Assembly (NCBI GenBank): GCA_027625915.1
Contig: JANTQA010000012.1
Location: 4,548,501-4,612,500, forward strand
DNA length: 64,000 bases
Reading direction: 5' to 3'
DNA from: Anaeramoeba flamelloides
Lineage: Eukaryota > Metamonada > Anaeramoebidae
The notes beneath the pieces are model-generated. The model did no database searches, had not been told where the DNA came from, and saw only the letters and a program-made list of their open reading frames with translations. The position numbers and the translations under genes were made by a program. Below, piece by piece: positions 1 to 11,266 of this stretch. Positions within the stretch are counted from its first letter, which is position 1, and every line of letters starts with the position of its first letter.

Positions 1-617
1 TGTTATGAAAATTACCCGTCCAGAAAAGTTTATAATCTGTGTTTCAAAAGAAAAGTTGTGCTTCTTTTTGTTCTATAAGACCTATACATCAGTTGATCAT
101 AGAAACTGACAATAAATAATAAGTAAATATGGTACTGATTTCTAAAAGTTCAACTATTAAAAAAGAAATTCTAAAAATAATCGATCAAATCTGAAAATTT
201 TTCATAAATTTTTCTCTGTAAAAACTAAAAAATCAAAAAAAATTGAGAAAATTACAAAAAATTTTCAACAAAATGCATTATTCATTTAAAATTTATTAAA
301 AAAATCAAGGATTTTACATTCAAAATTGATTTGTACTTTGACATACTATTTGAGAGTAATTTATATTTTATCTTGGAACAAGAAAGAAAAAAAATGAGTT
401 TTGATTTAAAACACGGGTTTTATCCACAGAACATGGTTATTTTGATCGCAGTAGTAAATTATAAAAAATATTCTTGTTAATTTGCTGTTGTTAAAATACA
501 ATGTGTATACGTGGTAGACGAACGTATCGGAGTAAAAGCCCCGTTTACCTTTTATAGAAAGCTTATACATTAAATAATCAACGAAATGGGTAATTATAAA
601 TAATTAAATATGAAATT

Positions 618-850
618 GCTATTTTAAAAAAGTGTTTACTCTATTTTTTTTTTTAATAGATCGCTAGAATTAAAAAATTTTTCAAGTTTTCTTATTATTT
701 TAATAAATGTGAACTTTTTTTTTATTAAACCTGTACTTTTTTATCTACTCCAATCCTACCTTGCATTTAAACACTGGGTACTCATTTTTCTATTACTTAA
801 ATATTTTAAAAATTAATAATTCTCAAAAATTACTCACCTTATTAAAATAG
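618..850. repeat. MITE-like element, family 4, copy 1
   Basis: The left end reads TTTTAAAAAAGTGTTTAC and the right end is its imperfect reverse complement (TACTCACCTTATTAAAA). The interior resembles the next copy at 954-1185 and the left part of the copy at 14464-15115. No coding capacity. The inverted ends and short length fit a non-autonomous DNA element, but the superfamily is unknown. Confidence 0.5.
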
Positions 851-953
851 ATGTATTGGTTTCTTATAGTTTTACAATTAAAAAAAAAAATAAAGCAAAT
901 ACAATATAATCCAAAACTATTTAATATTAGTGAATAAAATCTAAAAAATTATA

Positions 954-1185
954 ACACTATTTTAAAAAAGTGTTTACCTTATTTTTTTTTTTTTAAAGAT
1001 TTTTAGAATTAAAACTTTCAAAAAGTTTTCTTATTATTTTAAAAAAGTTTGAAAATTTTTTTATAAAAAGTTGCTTTTCTTCCTATTACAACCTTAATCT
1101 CAATTTTAAAGGTCGGGTTCTCACTTTTCTAAAACTTAAATTTTTTAAAAAGTTTTAATTCTCAAAAATCCATCACTTTATTACA
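954..1185. repeat. MITE-like element, family 4, copy 2
   Basis: Direct repeat of 618-850 about 335 bp downstream: the same TTTTAAAAAAGTGTTTACC start, the same AATTAAAAC...GTTTTCTTATTATTTT interior and a matching CACTTTATTA end. The two copies are clearly diverged, so the duplication is not recent. Confidence 0.5.
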
Positions 1186-2029
1186 TTAGAAAACTTGTAA
1201 ATAATTTTACAATAGTCAATATTTATTTAAAATTGCCTTTGTTCTTTTTTCTTTAAAAAAAAAAATGATTCTTTCCAAATGTTGTAAAAAAAAAAAACAA
1301 AAATATAATAACATAATAAAATTACTTTTTGTAATGGATGATAAATACATTTATCAACGAAGATCAAGATATACAGACAATACACTCTTTACAAGGGTAG
1401 AATGAATATTAATACTTGTGGTGATGTAAAGAAATTGTTATATTGATAGGTATGGATCTTTGTTTGAAATTGTTAAAGATTTACATTTTCCCAACAAATT
1501 TATTTGTAAAATTAAACTTCGGTGTCAATCCTCTAAAATTTTCAATGATATTAAATATATTTATACAAAACATAACTTGAATATTTTTCTCCTATAATCC
1601 AATAACAAACAAAAAGATCGAAAAATAAAATTTTTATTAGAATATTTATGACAAAAATAAAATATTGTAATAAAAAAAAATATATTTGAGGTGTTTGCAA
1701 TTCAGCAAAATTTCAACAAATCTATAATGATGAAAACATCACCTAAAAGTTTTGAAATATTTAGAATGATAAATTGGAATTTGTAGAAAGAATAATATTC
1801 TAAAATTTGGATTGTTAAAAGAATATTTAACATTTTTCTGAGTTTTTTGAATTAATCATTTTTTGAAAAAATAAAAGAGTGAAACAGAAACCAAAAGTGG
1901 AGTTTTTGGTAGATTTTATGATTTATAATATTGAAAACATTATCTCTTTTGCAATGTATCAATCAAAGTATTGGAATTGGGCAAGTTTCATAGAATGTTT
2001 TAAAGTTTCGTAGAGTTACATTGGGTGCC

Positions 2030-2760
2030 TTCAATTTCCATAGAGAGACGTCAAGTGCCTAGGTTTTCTTGGGTTTTTTTGTTTTATTTATGAAGATTTC
2101 TAGGTTTTTTTGAGGTTTTCTATTTTATTTGTGAAGTGTTCTAACCTTTTTTTACTTTAAAATAAACTGAAAATTTTAAAAAATTTTCTGTTTATTTCTA
2201 AAGTAAAAAAAACCTAACGAAAATCTATCGATTTTCCAAATAAACAGAAAACTCAAGAAAACCTAACCGTGCTTTTATGGAATTCAAAAGAATAGAGAAA
2301 AAATCAATTATTTTACTCTATTCTTTTGAATTCTGGAAAATATAGTCTCGTTTTTTTTTAATTCTTGTTTTTATTTGTGGAGTGTTCTAGGTTTTTTTTA
2401 CTTTAGAAATAAACCGAAAATTTATTAAAATTTTCGGTTTATTTCTAAAGTAAAAAAAACCTAACGAAAATTTATTGGTTGTCTAAATAAACAGAAAACG
2501 CAAGAAAGACATAACGCAATATACTATAATTAGAAAGAATAGAGGAAAATCAAAGGTTTTACTCAAGAATTCAAATTCTGGAAAAGATAACGTTTTTTTT
2601 TTTTGTTTCCTAAAATAAAAAGAAAATTTATATAAATTTTCTTTTTATTTCTGGAATTAAAAAAAAAAACCTAAGGCCGCTTTTTTAAAATTTAAAAAAA
2701 TTGAGTAGAATCAAATATTTTACTCTATTCTTTTAATTTTTAGAGAGATAATGGTATTTT
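2030..2760. repeat. Hairpin mosaic (family H), most complete copy
   Basis: A run of at least four separate near-perfect hairpins: about 2141-2215, 2275-2335, 2385-2470 and 2600-2670. They are bordered by AGGTTTT or its complement AAAACCT, and the start carries GTGCCTAGGTTTTCTTGGG. Related sequence occurs at 6890-7290, 13740-14010, 14751-15050 and 42180-42560. There is no coding capacity. It behaves like a composite foldback repeat built from exchangeable palindromes. Confidence 0.65.
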
Positions 2761-2880
2761 TCTTAATTTTCTGTTTTATTTGGAAAATCAGTAGATTTTA
2801 AGAGAGAAACAGAAAACAAAGAAAACTAATTATAGGAACTAAAAATTCCTCTCTTACATTTAAATAATACAAATAAAATA

Positions 2881-3910
2881 AACTCAATTCCAAAAATTGG
2901 TGTACACCTTCAAAATCAATTTAATTCCAAGAAAAGTGATATTTGACTCTTAAATAGAAACATTAGATATTAACAATCAATGTATATAATTTTAAAGTTA
3001 ATTATTTATCATTTTTTTTTCATTATTTTTTGATTTTTGATTTTCAATAATTTTTTTGATTTTTTTTGGATTCATTTTTTTTTCAAAACTTTTCGAAAAT
3101 CTCAAAATCACTTTAAAATGAAATTTAAAAGTTTTCATTCTGATCACAAAAAAAATTTTTTTTTTTCTCTCAAAAAGAAAAAAGATTCTTTTTTTATCGA
3201 GAAAAATTTTTTTTAAAAAAAATCATGATATGGGGTACTAGAGCACATTGCCTACAAACAGACCTTATTATCATTAATGGAAGTGTGAATACAGAATGTA
3301 TTATTAATGATATTATCAAAAAAATCAAATGTAATTCAACTCGCTAATTCAGAATATGGTGAGTTGAAATGGATTTTCCAAAAGGATGGAACTTGTCCAC
3401 ATACTTCAAAAAAAACTCAAACTTACTTAAATCGGGGATGTAATGTTCTGGACCCTTGACCCCCAATTCCACAAATTTAAATCCAATTGGGAATTTATGG
3501 ATACTAAACTGAAAAATTGTAACCAAAAAACGAAGAAGAATTTTTAAAATTTTTACTAATGTATGGAATACTTTGAGTTGGGAAACCGAAGAAAATTAGT
3601 AAACTCTATATTTAAAACAATAGATTTAGTTATCAAAAGACAAGATGAATCTATTAATAGTTTTTATTAATTTTTCTTTCAATAAAAATGGATTTTTTGG
3701 TAACCGTGTTCCAAAAATAGGTGCACACTTTTTTTTATTTTTTCTTTTTTATTTTTCGAATTGAATATTAAATTTACTATAAAATATATAAATAGTATTA
3801 ATTAAATATTTTCGGGTCTTTTATTATTTTAATGTTTAAGTATTATGTATTTTGGAGTATATTTTTATTAATGTAATTTTTTTTTATGTCCCATTTTTTG
3901 GAATTGAGTT
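2881..3910 (+). mobile_element. Decayed Tc1/mariner-type DNA transposon
   Basis: The ends are inverted: the left begins AACTCAATTCCAAAAATTGG and the reverse complement of the right begins AACTCAATTCCAAAAAATGG. Both ends are flanked by TA (2879-2880 and 3911-3912), the Tc1/mariner target. Between them, plus-strand frames recall a transposase: WGTRAH, FQKDGTCPHTS around the second catalytic Asp, and LTPNSTNLNPIGNLW where families carry the PDLNPIE motif, so the third acidic residue is Gly. Stops and at least one frame change lie between these motifs, so it is inactive. An internal GTTCCAAAAATAGGTGCACAC near 3707 resembles the terminal repeat. At 1030 bp it is shorter than most intact family members. 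Confidence 0.8.
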
Positions 3911-4384
3911 TATATGATCTTTTTATCAAAATATATATTATGTTATAATATGAAAAAAATAAAAAATATAGTAAAATAAGTATAAAGAGTGTAATCTCTC
4001 CTCTAAAACAGATTTGTTTCTAAAATTCACTTCAATTTGTATTACAATCCCGTTTGAACCTTAAATTTTAGGTTGGTATAAAATATTTAAATATTAAAAT
4101 TTTTTTGCAAAATAAAAATATTTATTTCAAAAAAATATTGACACATTAATCATATACATTTTTATTCTACATTATTACGCATCGTGCACTTTTATTTTTG
4201 TCAAATGGAATTGTAGAATTTTAAAGGTGCTTGAATAATTAGAATATTTTGAAAAAATACATTCAAAAATTTTTGGAAATTTCATAAATTGAATTAATTC
4301 ATTTATTCCTAATTTTTTATAATCTCTCTAACTTTTTTTTTTTTTTTTAATTTTTTTTTAAAATTGAAATTTTTAAAACAAAAG
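3911..4384. other. Gap before the Asn/Gln-rich gene; upstream exon not found
   Basis: Purely AT-rich. The gene at 4385 needs an upstream coding exon because its reading frame opens at a splice acceptor rather than an ATG, but no matching exon could be identified here. Confidence 0.4.
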
Positions 4385-5140
4385 GTTAGAGTTAGAGTTG
4401 CTGATCTCGATAACAACAGAATCGAAGAAAAATTTTATCAAGTAGAAGATAAAAAAATTGGATCACAAGGTGTTGGAAAGGTAAAAATGTTAGTATATTT
4501 TGAAGGCCAACAACAAGGCCAACAACAACAACAACAAAAGCAACAACCACAAAGAATTCAAAGCGTACCACTTAAAGGAATTCCAAAACAAAATTTTAGT
4601 TCTCGGCCTACTAAACAAATTTCTCAAACTAAAACAGAAGTTGTAACCACTAACAATGATAATAATTCAACATTTTCTGGAATGGGCACAAATTTAAATC
4701 AAAATCAAAATCAGAATCAGAATCAAAATAAAATGGGCATGAATCAAATGCAACAAATGGGCCAAATCAAGCAAACAGGAATGGGAATGGGCGGATTTAT
4801 GCAAAATCAAAATCAAAAACAAATGAATCAAAATCAAAATCAAATGAATCAAAACCAGACAAATATGAACCAAATGCAACAAATGGGCCAAATGAAGCAA
4901 ACAGGGATGGGAATGGGAGGATTTATGCAAAATCAAAACCAAAATCAAAACCAAAACCAGAATCAAATGGGCATGAATATGGGATTAGGAATGGGTATGG
5001 GAATGGGAATGGGTATGAACCAAATGGGACAAAACCAAATAGGTCAAAACCAGAATCAAATGGGAATGAATATGGGGATGGGCATGGGCATGGGGATGGG
5101 CATGGGGATGAATATGGGGATGAATAATAAGAAAAAATAA
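4385..5140 (+). CDS. Asn/Gln/Met/Gly-rich protein with C2-like N-terminal segment (3' exon)
   Basis: The frame has no ATG at its start. A pyrimidine tract followed by ACAAAAG at 4378-4384 suggests a splice acceptor, with the exon starting VRVRVADLDNN. The first 40 residues (to KVKMLVYFEG) resemble the last strands of a C2 domain, a calcium- and lipid-binding fold; this is a weak match by eye. The rest is low complexity: a poly-Gln stretch, Asn-Gln repeats, and a unit QMQQMGQ(I/M)KQTGMGMGGFM present twice (near 4745 and 4868). It ends in Gly-Met repeats with Asn (GMGMGMGMNMG) and NKKK. Asn/Gln-rich tails of this kind are typical of AT-rich protists and are often prion-like. About 251 residues are visible. 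The missing 5' exon lies upstream, possibly beyond the mariner remnant. Function unknown; membrane targeting by the C2 part is an inference. Confidence 0.6.
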   Translation, partial: VRVRVADLDNNRIEEKFYQVEDKKIGSQGVGKVKMLVYFEGQQQGQQQQQQKQQPQRIQSVPLKGIPKQNFSSRPTKQISQTKTEVVTTNNDNNSTFSGMGTNLNQNQNQNQNQNKMGMNQMQQMGQIKQTGMGMGGFMQNQNQKQMNQNQNQMNQNQTNMNQMQQMGQMKQTGMGMGGFMQNQNQNQNQNQNQMGMNMGLGMGMGMGMGMNQMGQNQIGQNQNQMGMNMGMGMGMGMGMGMNMGMNNKKK

Positions 5141-6889
5141 AATTATCATTCCTTATCTTTTTTCTAACCCTTCTTATTCATCCAATTATTCTGATAATTT
5201 TTTATGTAAAACATATTTTAGTATATATATTTATTACTATTTATTTTTTTTTTTCTATTATTATTATTAAATTTTATTTTAATTTGGCATCAAGGATCAT
5301 ATTTTTTTTGGTTGTATCTAAAATAAACATTTTACATAAAATTTTATTATTATTATTTCAGGAAAATTTTTTTGAAATTTTTTGAATTTAATGTTTTTCT
5401 AAACTTCTATGAGTTTTTAACTAGACCTACAAATTAACAAGAATAATTATTATTGTCGATTTTTAGTAAATTTATTAATTCAAAATATTTTTTGGGGGTT
5501 TGTAATATACCCCAAAATTCCTGATTATTGAAAATGCTCTAAAAAAATTAAAACATTTAAAAACAACTTTTGAAGATTTTCGAAAAGAAAAACATGTTGA
5601 GTGATAAATTTCCAAGTTAAAATAACAATTTTAGTTGAAATTTTTTTCTTTGAATCATTATAAAAGTTTTTTTTTGTTTTTGGTACTTTTCGAGTATATT
5701 TGAGTATTTTTGAACTTGTCAGGGTAAGAAAATTTTGAATTTTGGTGTATTTTTGGTTTTATTCGTAATTGTGATGTGTTTGCAAGGGGTATTCTATTTA
5801 ACCAATCTGTTTTTTTTTTGGTGTGGGATGTTACCTCAAGTTTTATAACTTATGTTAACTTGGATTATGTAGTATATGTAAGTAAAATATTGCACATTTT
5901 TTTTTTTTTTGATTATATTTAAGATTACAAAACTAATGGTAATGAAAAAAAATTAGACATATATTGATAAAACATTTTCTTACATTTGTTCATACCATTT
6001 AACAATGACTAGAAATGTTATATGTATCCAAACCACCGATTCATTTCACACAAAATTGGTTGAATACTATTCCTCAAAAAATTTGGAATTTTTCAAAAGA
6101 TTATATTTTCATCCAAATAAAAATAAAAATATTCTATAATAAATTCCAATTTTACTGTTAAACTGAGTATATTGGCATGAGTGAATCTTAGAAGTTGTTC
6201 AAAAAGTGTTTTTTTGTGGTTAAAAAATTTTCGGGTATTTTTGGGAATATTTGATAGATCCGATATTTATTAATTTTTTTTAATGAGTAATATACGAAAA
6301 TATTGATTTGGGCATAATTTGGTTCTTTTATTAATAAAAGGCAAACGATTATTCCTGAATAATTAATCTGAAATACATTTCACCGTAAGTTTCCAAGCAA
6401 ATAATGTACAATTCAATTCTAAATAAAAATACAAAAATTGGTGATTTGGAATTAATATTCAACTGATATTAAGTCTTTTAAAAATTAAAAAAAATGGTCT
6501 AAATTTGATATTTTTATTAATTTCTTAGAATTTATAAAAATCCAACATGCCACTCAGATTAGGATACTAGGTATCCAATGGTAAATATTTTTTACTATAT
6601 TCAATATTTTTTTATTACAATTGTGTATTTTTTCGTTTTTCTTGATTACCTTGAGTTTTTTAACTATAAGAGATTTTATGGAAAATTTCTGACCAGAAAA
6701 ATAAACTTCATATTGTTTTAAAATAGTATTAAAGAGTGTCTGTGTATTTTTTAAAAAAATTATGTAGTTTATTTTTTTTTGTGGGGAATTTTCTATAAAA
6801 TCTCTTATGGTTAGAAAACTTTAATTAATTAAGAAAAAGAAAATATTGAAAACAAAAAATGACTTAAAATAGTAATATGTATATATATT

Positions 6890-7290
6890 CGGGTACCTTC
6901 TACCACATTGTGAGAATTGGTGCCTAGTTTTTTTTTAAAAAAAAAAGGGAATGGAGCAAAATCAAAGATCTTACTCAATTCTTACAAATTAAAAAAAAAA
7001 ACTGAAAAAAATCGAAATAACAATCATTAGTCATAAATTTTGAAAATTTTATAAGTCGTGATAATATTTTGATCCATTTTTACTCGTTCTGTGAATTTTT
7101 GGATGTATAATCAAGTATCTAGTTTTTTTTTAATTTGAGATATAAAAAGAAATTTTCAAATATTTTCTTTTAATTTAATTCATTAAAAAAACATATTGTT
7201 AGCTTTTATTGGGTTTTATGTTTATTTGGAAAATCAATGGATTTTATTAATCGACTTAGAAACTAAAAAAACACATTAATAAATATCCAA
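6890..7290. repeat. Hairpin mosaic (family H), degenerate copy
   Basis: Starts TTCGGGTACCTTCTACCAC, like TTCGGGCACATAGTGTCCCAC at 42180 and TTCGGGCACCCAGTACCCC at 17207. It continues with a poly-T/poly-A palindrome, the TTACTCAATTCTT motif, and a TTTATTTGGAAAATCAATGG segment shared with the copies at 2030 and 14751. More diverged than those copies. Confidence 0.4.
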
Positions 7291-7559
7291 CATTCGAAAA
7301 AAAATTTAAATCAAGAATTTCAATAATTATTTCAAGTTCTGGAAAACCTGGCAATTTGGATAGTTTTTAACTTTTCCAAGCAAATGGTATTATTATTTTT
7401 TATTGAAATTTTTGTTGTTTTTTTTTTTTTTCTTTTCATTAATTTTTATTTTGATAAATGTTAATTAAATTACATCTTTCTCTAGATAAATCAATAAATA
7501 AATGAATAAATTAAAGTGAAATTGACATTTTTTAATAACTTTTTGAAATTCTTCTATAA

Positions 7560-7976
7560 CTGTTGTGGAAAAAAAGTGAAACACGGTTTTTAATTGGGAA
7601 CATTACTTAAAATGAAAAGTAAAATCAATTAAAAGAAGAATCCAATTAACTTCAAATAATAACCCATAATATTATTTTCAATCAACCCAGCAAATACAAT
7701 TTAAATCTACTTAATTCATCAAAATTATTGGTGTGGTTTTGGAGATCTCAAAAATATTCAATTTTTTGAACAAATTTTTAATAATTGATCAATCAAAGAA
7801 AAACCCATACTAAAAGATAGTATTTAAAAAACTGTTATTGTGGCGAATACTTCATTTTGTCTTTATTTATTTTTTTTATTCTTTTTTTCATTGATCTTAC
7901 TTTTCATTTTCAGTAATGTTCCCAATTAAAAGACAATTTTCACTTTTTTTCCTGTTTCACTTTTTTTCCACAACAG
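7560..7976. mobile_element. MITE family 1, copy A (best preserved)
   Basis: Inverted ends: CTGTTGTGGAAAAAAAGTG at the left and its exact reverse complement at the right (CACTTTTTTTCCACAACAG). The element is flanked on both sides by TAA (7557-7559 and 7977-7979), consistent with a 3-bp target duplication of the PIF/Harbinger (Tourist-like) type. Subterminal TTTTAATTGGGAACATTAC is mirrored by GTAATGTTCCCAATTAAAA. 417 bp with no coding capacity, so a non-autonomous element. Relatives lie at 11814-12491, 34951-35408 and 63723-64000. Confidence 0.8.
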
Positions 7977-8260
7977 TAATATTCTTGTATGTTGTCATTA
8001 TGTGCCTATTTTTTCGAAAATTTAAAAGAATAAGGCAATATTTAGGATTTTACTAAATTATTTTGAATTTCTGAAAAGTATCAAGAAGATTTTTTTGGTT
8101 TTTTCTTTTTTAATATGATAATATTTCGATTTATATAATAAAATAGAAAAATTCCAGAAAACTTAAAAGTGGAACTGACTCTAGATTTTCTTGAATTTTC
8201 ATTTTATTCCTAAATAAAGAGATTCTTAAAAATTAAACTGAAAAAATCAAGAAAAATACT

Positions 8261-8436
8261 GTTAAGACACAACCTTTCAACAAAAATTAAGGCACCAAAA
8301 AATCTTTAATTAAAGAGCAAAATAGAAATTCTAGTAAAATAATTTGTCTAAAACAAAAATTCCAAAAATATGCTTTAATTTGAGATTTTTTTGCATCTTA
8401 AAATTTTCTGAACCTTTGTGTCTTAAAGTGGAACCG
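8261..8436. mobile_element. MITE family 3, copy 1
   Basis: Foldback sequence whose arms read TTAAGACACAACCTTTCAAC at the left and, reversed, TTAAGACACAAAGGTTC at the right. The centre contains TAGTAAAATAATTTGT. The same structure occurs at 29957-30139 and 53981-54166. No coding capacity. Confidence 0.65.
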
Positions 8437-9599
8437 ATTGTATCGCAAGTGTATAGGTTTATCAAAATACTCACAGGGGACTAAAATTTTGAATTTTTAG
8501 ATATTCTTTCAAATCATGGAAATCCTAAAAAATTTTCCCACTCTATAATTTTTTTAATAGTTCTAAATATTATTTTCTAATCATTTGTAAATCATCAAAA
8601 TTATATATTTCAGAATTATATATTTCTTAAGTGGGATTATAGTCAATTTTGCATAGATACTGTAACCATCTTATTTTATGTTTTATTATGTTATGAATAA
8701 ATTTCCATTTTTCCGAATAGGTTATAGTTTTAAATTACAATAAGTCATTTTATTTCTATCGGGTAAATATGTGTAGACATTTGTGTTTTAAACTTATTTG
8801 TAATAATATAGTTAATTAAAAAATAATTTATTTTAATCTTTGGATAACAGATCATAAACCCTTAACTAAAATCTAAGAATAATGATTCAAGGGTATTTGC
8901 TAAATTCATTCGAAAAGTCTATCCTTTAGGGGGTTAAATTTAATATTTCCCAAATACTTTATAATGTTTTTTTCTCTATATCATTTCCACATTAGACAAA
9001 AAATTATTGCATGTTAATGGATATGTTTCCTATTTTTTTGTTGAAAAAAATCACAAGTTCTTCCATAACCAATTAAATAGTAATTTTTTTTTTTAGTTTA
9101 GTTTATCTCTTACTTATTTAATCATGGTTTAAAATAAAAATATTTTTTCATTTAGATACAGTAGTCTCACATTTTGTATTTTTATTTTCAACAATTTTCA
9201 AATTCAATTTTAAATTGTTTTCTTAGTTTTTTTCAAAAAATTCAAATAGAATTAGTAAAGTTATTTTAAAATAGTGCCAGTAAAAAAGTTTTTAATAATG
9301 GAAATAGTCTCTGATGAAGTTTGTCAACTGGTTACAAGATACTTGAAAAGTTTTTTTCTCATTTTTTTAAAATCAGGATTAAAAAAAATTAACAAAAAAG
9401 AAATGGAAAAAAATTATAATTTATTAGATTAAAAAAAGTTTTCTATATTTGTGTTTATTTGTAATTTTTTGCGGATGATTTTTAGAAAAAAACTAAAAAA
9501 AAACAAGAAATAAATTTTTATTCATGAATATCCTTTTTTAAGCAAATAAAAAAAGTTATTCCTTCAAAATTTATCAAAAATAGCAAGATCTAGTTGAAG

Positions 9600-9728
9600 A
9601 TGGGCAATACTAAGGGAAAAGGAAGGCCAAAACTTCAAGAATATATGGCACCCAATTTCTTCAAGGAAAAAAGAATCATTTATCTAGTTTCTGAATATCA
9701 AATTATACAAGAAGTACTGCATTTATGA
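9600..9728 (+). other. Short open frame downstream of NSA2, probably not a gene
   Basis: Forty-two codons from an ATG at 9600 (begins MGNTKGKGRPKLQEYM). The base composition is richer than the surroundings, and the frame overlaps the last codons of NSA2 on the other strand. It may simply be the NSA2 3' untranslated region read in antisense. No family recognised. Confidence 0.15.
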
Positions 9729-10485
9729 CACCATCATTTTCAGGGTTATTAGTAACTTGGGCGAATTTTCCCCACACAACACGCCCACCGGGTGTTACGA
9801 TCCCCAAATCAGAGACGTTTACTTCGATAATTGTCCCCTTGGTGATTACACCAAGCTGGGTATATAATGTACCTGAGGGGTTTTTTTTAATTTTCAAAAT
9901 ATCTAAAGAAAAAGTCGTTTTCAATTCAGGATGGACAACTTGTGCCTTCTTGTATCTTAAGCTCACAGGTCTGATGAACCTTTCGTATTTTGGGGGCTTT
10001 CTTGTGAAATTTTCTCCGACAAAGGTTGCCTTTGTAACAACTCTTTTCCATTGCTTTCTTTTCCTTTTACCTGTCCTCATGACTTTGAACATCTCGTCAT
10101 CGGAAATTGGCCTGACCTTTGGCAAAGGAACATTCCATTTGCCTGCTTTCTCTTTACGTTTTTGTTTGATTGTTTGTGATAAAACCTTGGATCTTGACAC
10201 AGTCTCTCGATCTAACAAATACGTTGGCAAGGCGCCCTCTAGTTGGGGTGTCTTTTGTTTTTTTTTGGTTGTCTTTTCATTGAATTGCGAGATCAATTTC
10301 CTTAATTTGGCCTTTTCGGCATATCTCTGTTTGTGGTACAATTTTGCTCTGATACCTTTCAGTCTTTTTGACATTTTGGATGCCATTTTTCTATTTCTGG
10401 CCTGTTTTTTTCTTTGTTTTTCAAAATAATTTAGTCTGTATCCATAACGTTTTTGTCGAAGCTCAATAAATTCATTTTGTGGCAT
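9703..10485 (-). CDS. NSA2: Ribosome biogenesis protein NSA2 (TINP1 family)
   Basis: Single uninterrupted exon of 260 codons, the usual length for the family. NSA2 is a nucleolar assembly factor of the pre-60S particle, related to ribosomal protein eS8, and is needed for processing of the 27S pre-rRNA. The conserved start [20 protein letters not shown] is intact, followed by the very basic [20 protein letters not shown] and [11 protein letters not shown] segments. The middle ...[21 protein letters not shown] and [21 protein letters not shown] matches the family. The C-terminal beta domain runs from about residue 200 ([20 protein letters not shown]) and ends GVINAVLLV. Start chosen because it gives the canonical N-terminus. 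Higher GC than the flanks. An open frame on the opposite strand is only its shadow. Confidence 0.97.
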   Translation of the reverse strand: MPQNEFIELRQKRYGYRLNYFEKQRKKQARNRKMASKMSKRLKGIRAKLYHKQRYAEKAKLRKLISQFNEKTTKKKQKTPQLEGALPTYLLDRETVSRSKVLSQTIKQKRKEKAGKWNVPLPKVRPISDDEMFKVMRTGKRKRKQWKRVVTKATFVGENFTRKPPKYERFIRPVSLRYKKAQVVHPELKTTFSLDILKIKKNPSGTLYTQLGVITKGTIIEVNVSDLGIVTPGGRVVWGKFAQVTNNPENDGVINAVLLV

Positions 10486-11266
10486 ATTTTGGGAATTGTT
10501 TTTTTTTTTTTAAAGTTGAAAGATTAAAAAAGGTTCGTTATCTTATTTGTTGATTTTATTTTGTTAAGAAATATTTTGGAAAAAATGAATGTAATTTGTG
10601 GTGTTGACGAATTTAGTTGCATCAAATTGAATAGCCATGAAGATTTGGACTCTACTGAGTTTTTTTAAAATTGGAAAAAGGGTATCAAATTTTCAAAAAG
10701 GTTCAAATTATTCTTACGTAATTTCTTCTTTTAAATCCCTTTCAAATTAACAAAGACTACATTATAGAAAGTTTGATAATCTTTAAAAAAAATTGATTCT
10801 CCTCTTTTTCTTTTAAGAATCCAATCTAAACTCAAAGAAGGCCATGAAGATTCTTATAATTTTTGGAAAAACTTATTTGAATAATTTTGAATATTCTTTT
10901 AGCTTGTGTTCATTTAAATTTCTAAACATATATTCATTTCTTAGAATTTATCAAAATTATTGAAGATAATTTAAACTCCAGATAGAAGAAAAGATATTAA
11001 TCGTTTCACCCCCTTTTCAGAAGGTACATTTTTCCCAAAATTAAATTCTACAATTATGACCAGTTTCTGCTCAAAAAAAAAACCAAAAATCATTTTTTGA
11101 TATTTGTTAAACATGTCACGAAGAGTAAAGATTTTTCTATATTATCATTGAAACGTTTCTTTCACCATTTCTAAAACTAGTTTACTGAAATTTTGAAATC
11201 TGTATCTTTTTACTAATACCAAACTATAGTCAAGAAAAAAAAAAATAATCTTCCTCTGAAGAATCA
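10486..11266. other. Intergenic between divergent NSA2 and acidic-protein genes
   Basis: Should contain the NSA2 promoter. A plus-strand ATG near 10584 opens 27 codons (begins MNVICGVDEFSCIK) with less biased composition than its surroundings, possibly a missing 5' exon of the downstream gene. No junction could be supported. Confidence 0.35.

Larger units (their letters stand above)
1..2880. other. Intergenic, repeat-rich, no gene recognised
   Basis: No convincing coding exon is visible. The stretch holds two neighbouring MITE-like copies (618-850 and 954-1185), a less AT-rich patch near 497-545 of unknown meaning, and a chain of hairpins (2030-2760). A 23-codon open stretch starting with ATG near 1334 is too short to call. 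Confidence 0.6.
5141..9599. other. Intergenic, two MITEs, no gene recognised
   Basis: Contains the MITEs at 7560-7976 and 8261-8436 and a decayed hairpin-mosaic copy at 6890-7290. A 44-codon open frame at about 6006-6140 contains TDSFHTKLVEYYSSKN, faintly like the region around the second Asp of a Tc1 transposase, but it is too short to call. Confidence 0.55.

Noticed and set aside
497-545. Less AT-rich patch as a possible tRNA
   Set aside because: No T-loop GTTC box, no cloverleaf pairing; only a five-pair hairpin.
6006-6140. 44-codon open frame with TDSFHTKLVEYYSSKN
   Set aside because: Vaguely like a Tc1 transposase segment but without neighbouring motifs or inverted ends.
9725-10429. 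234-codon plus-strand open frame
   Set aside because: Exactly antisense to NSA2, which has full family conservation on the minus strand.
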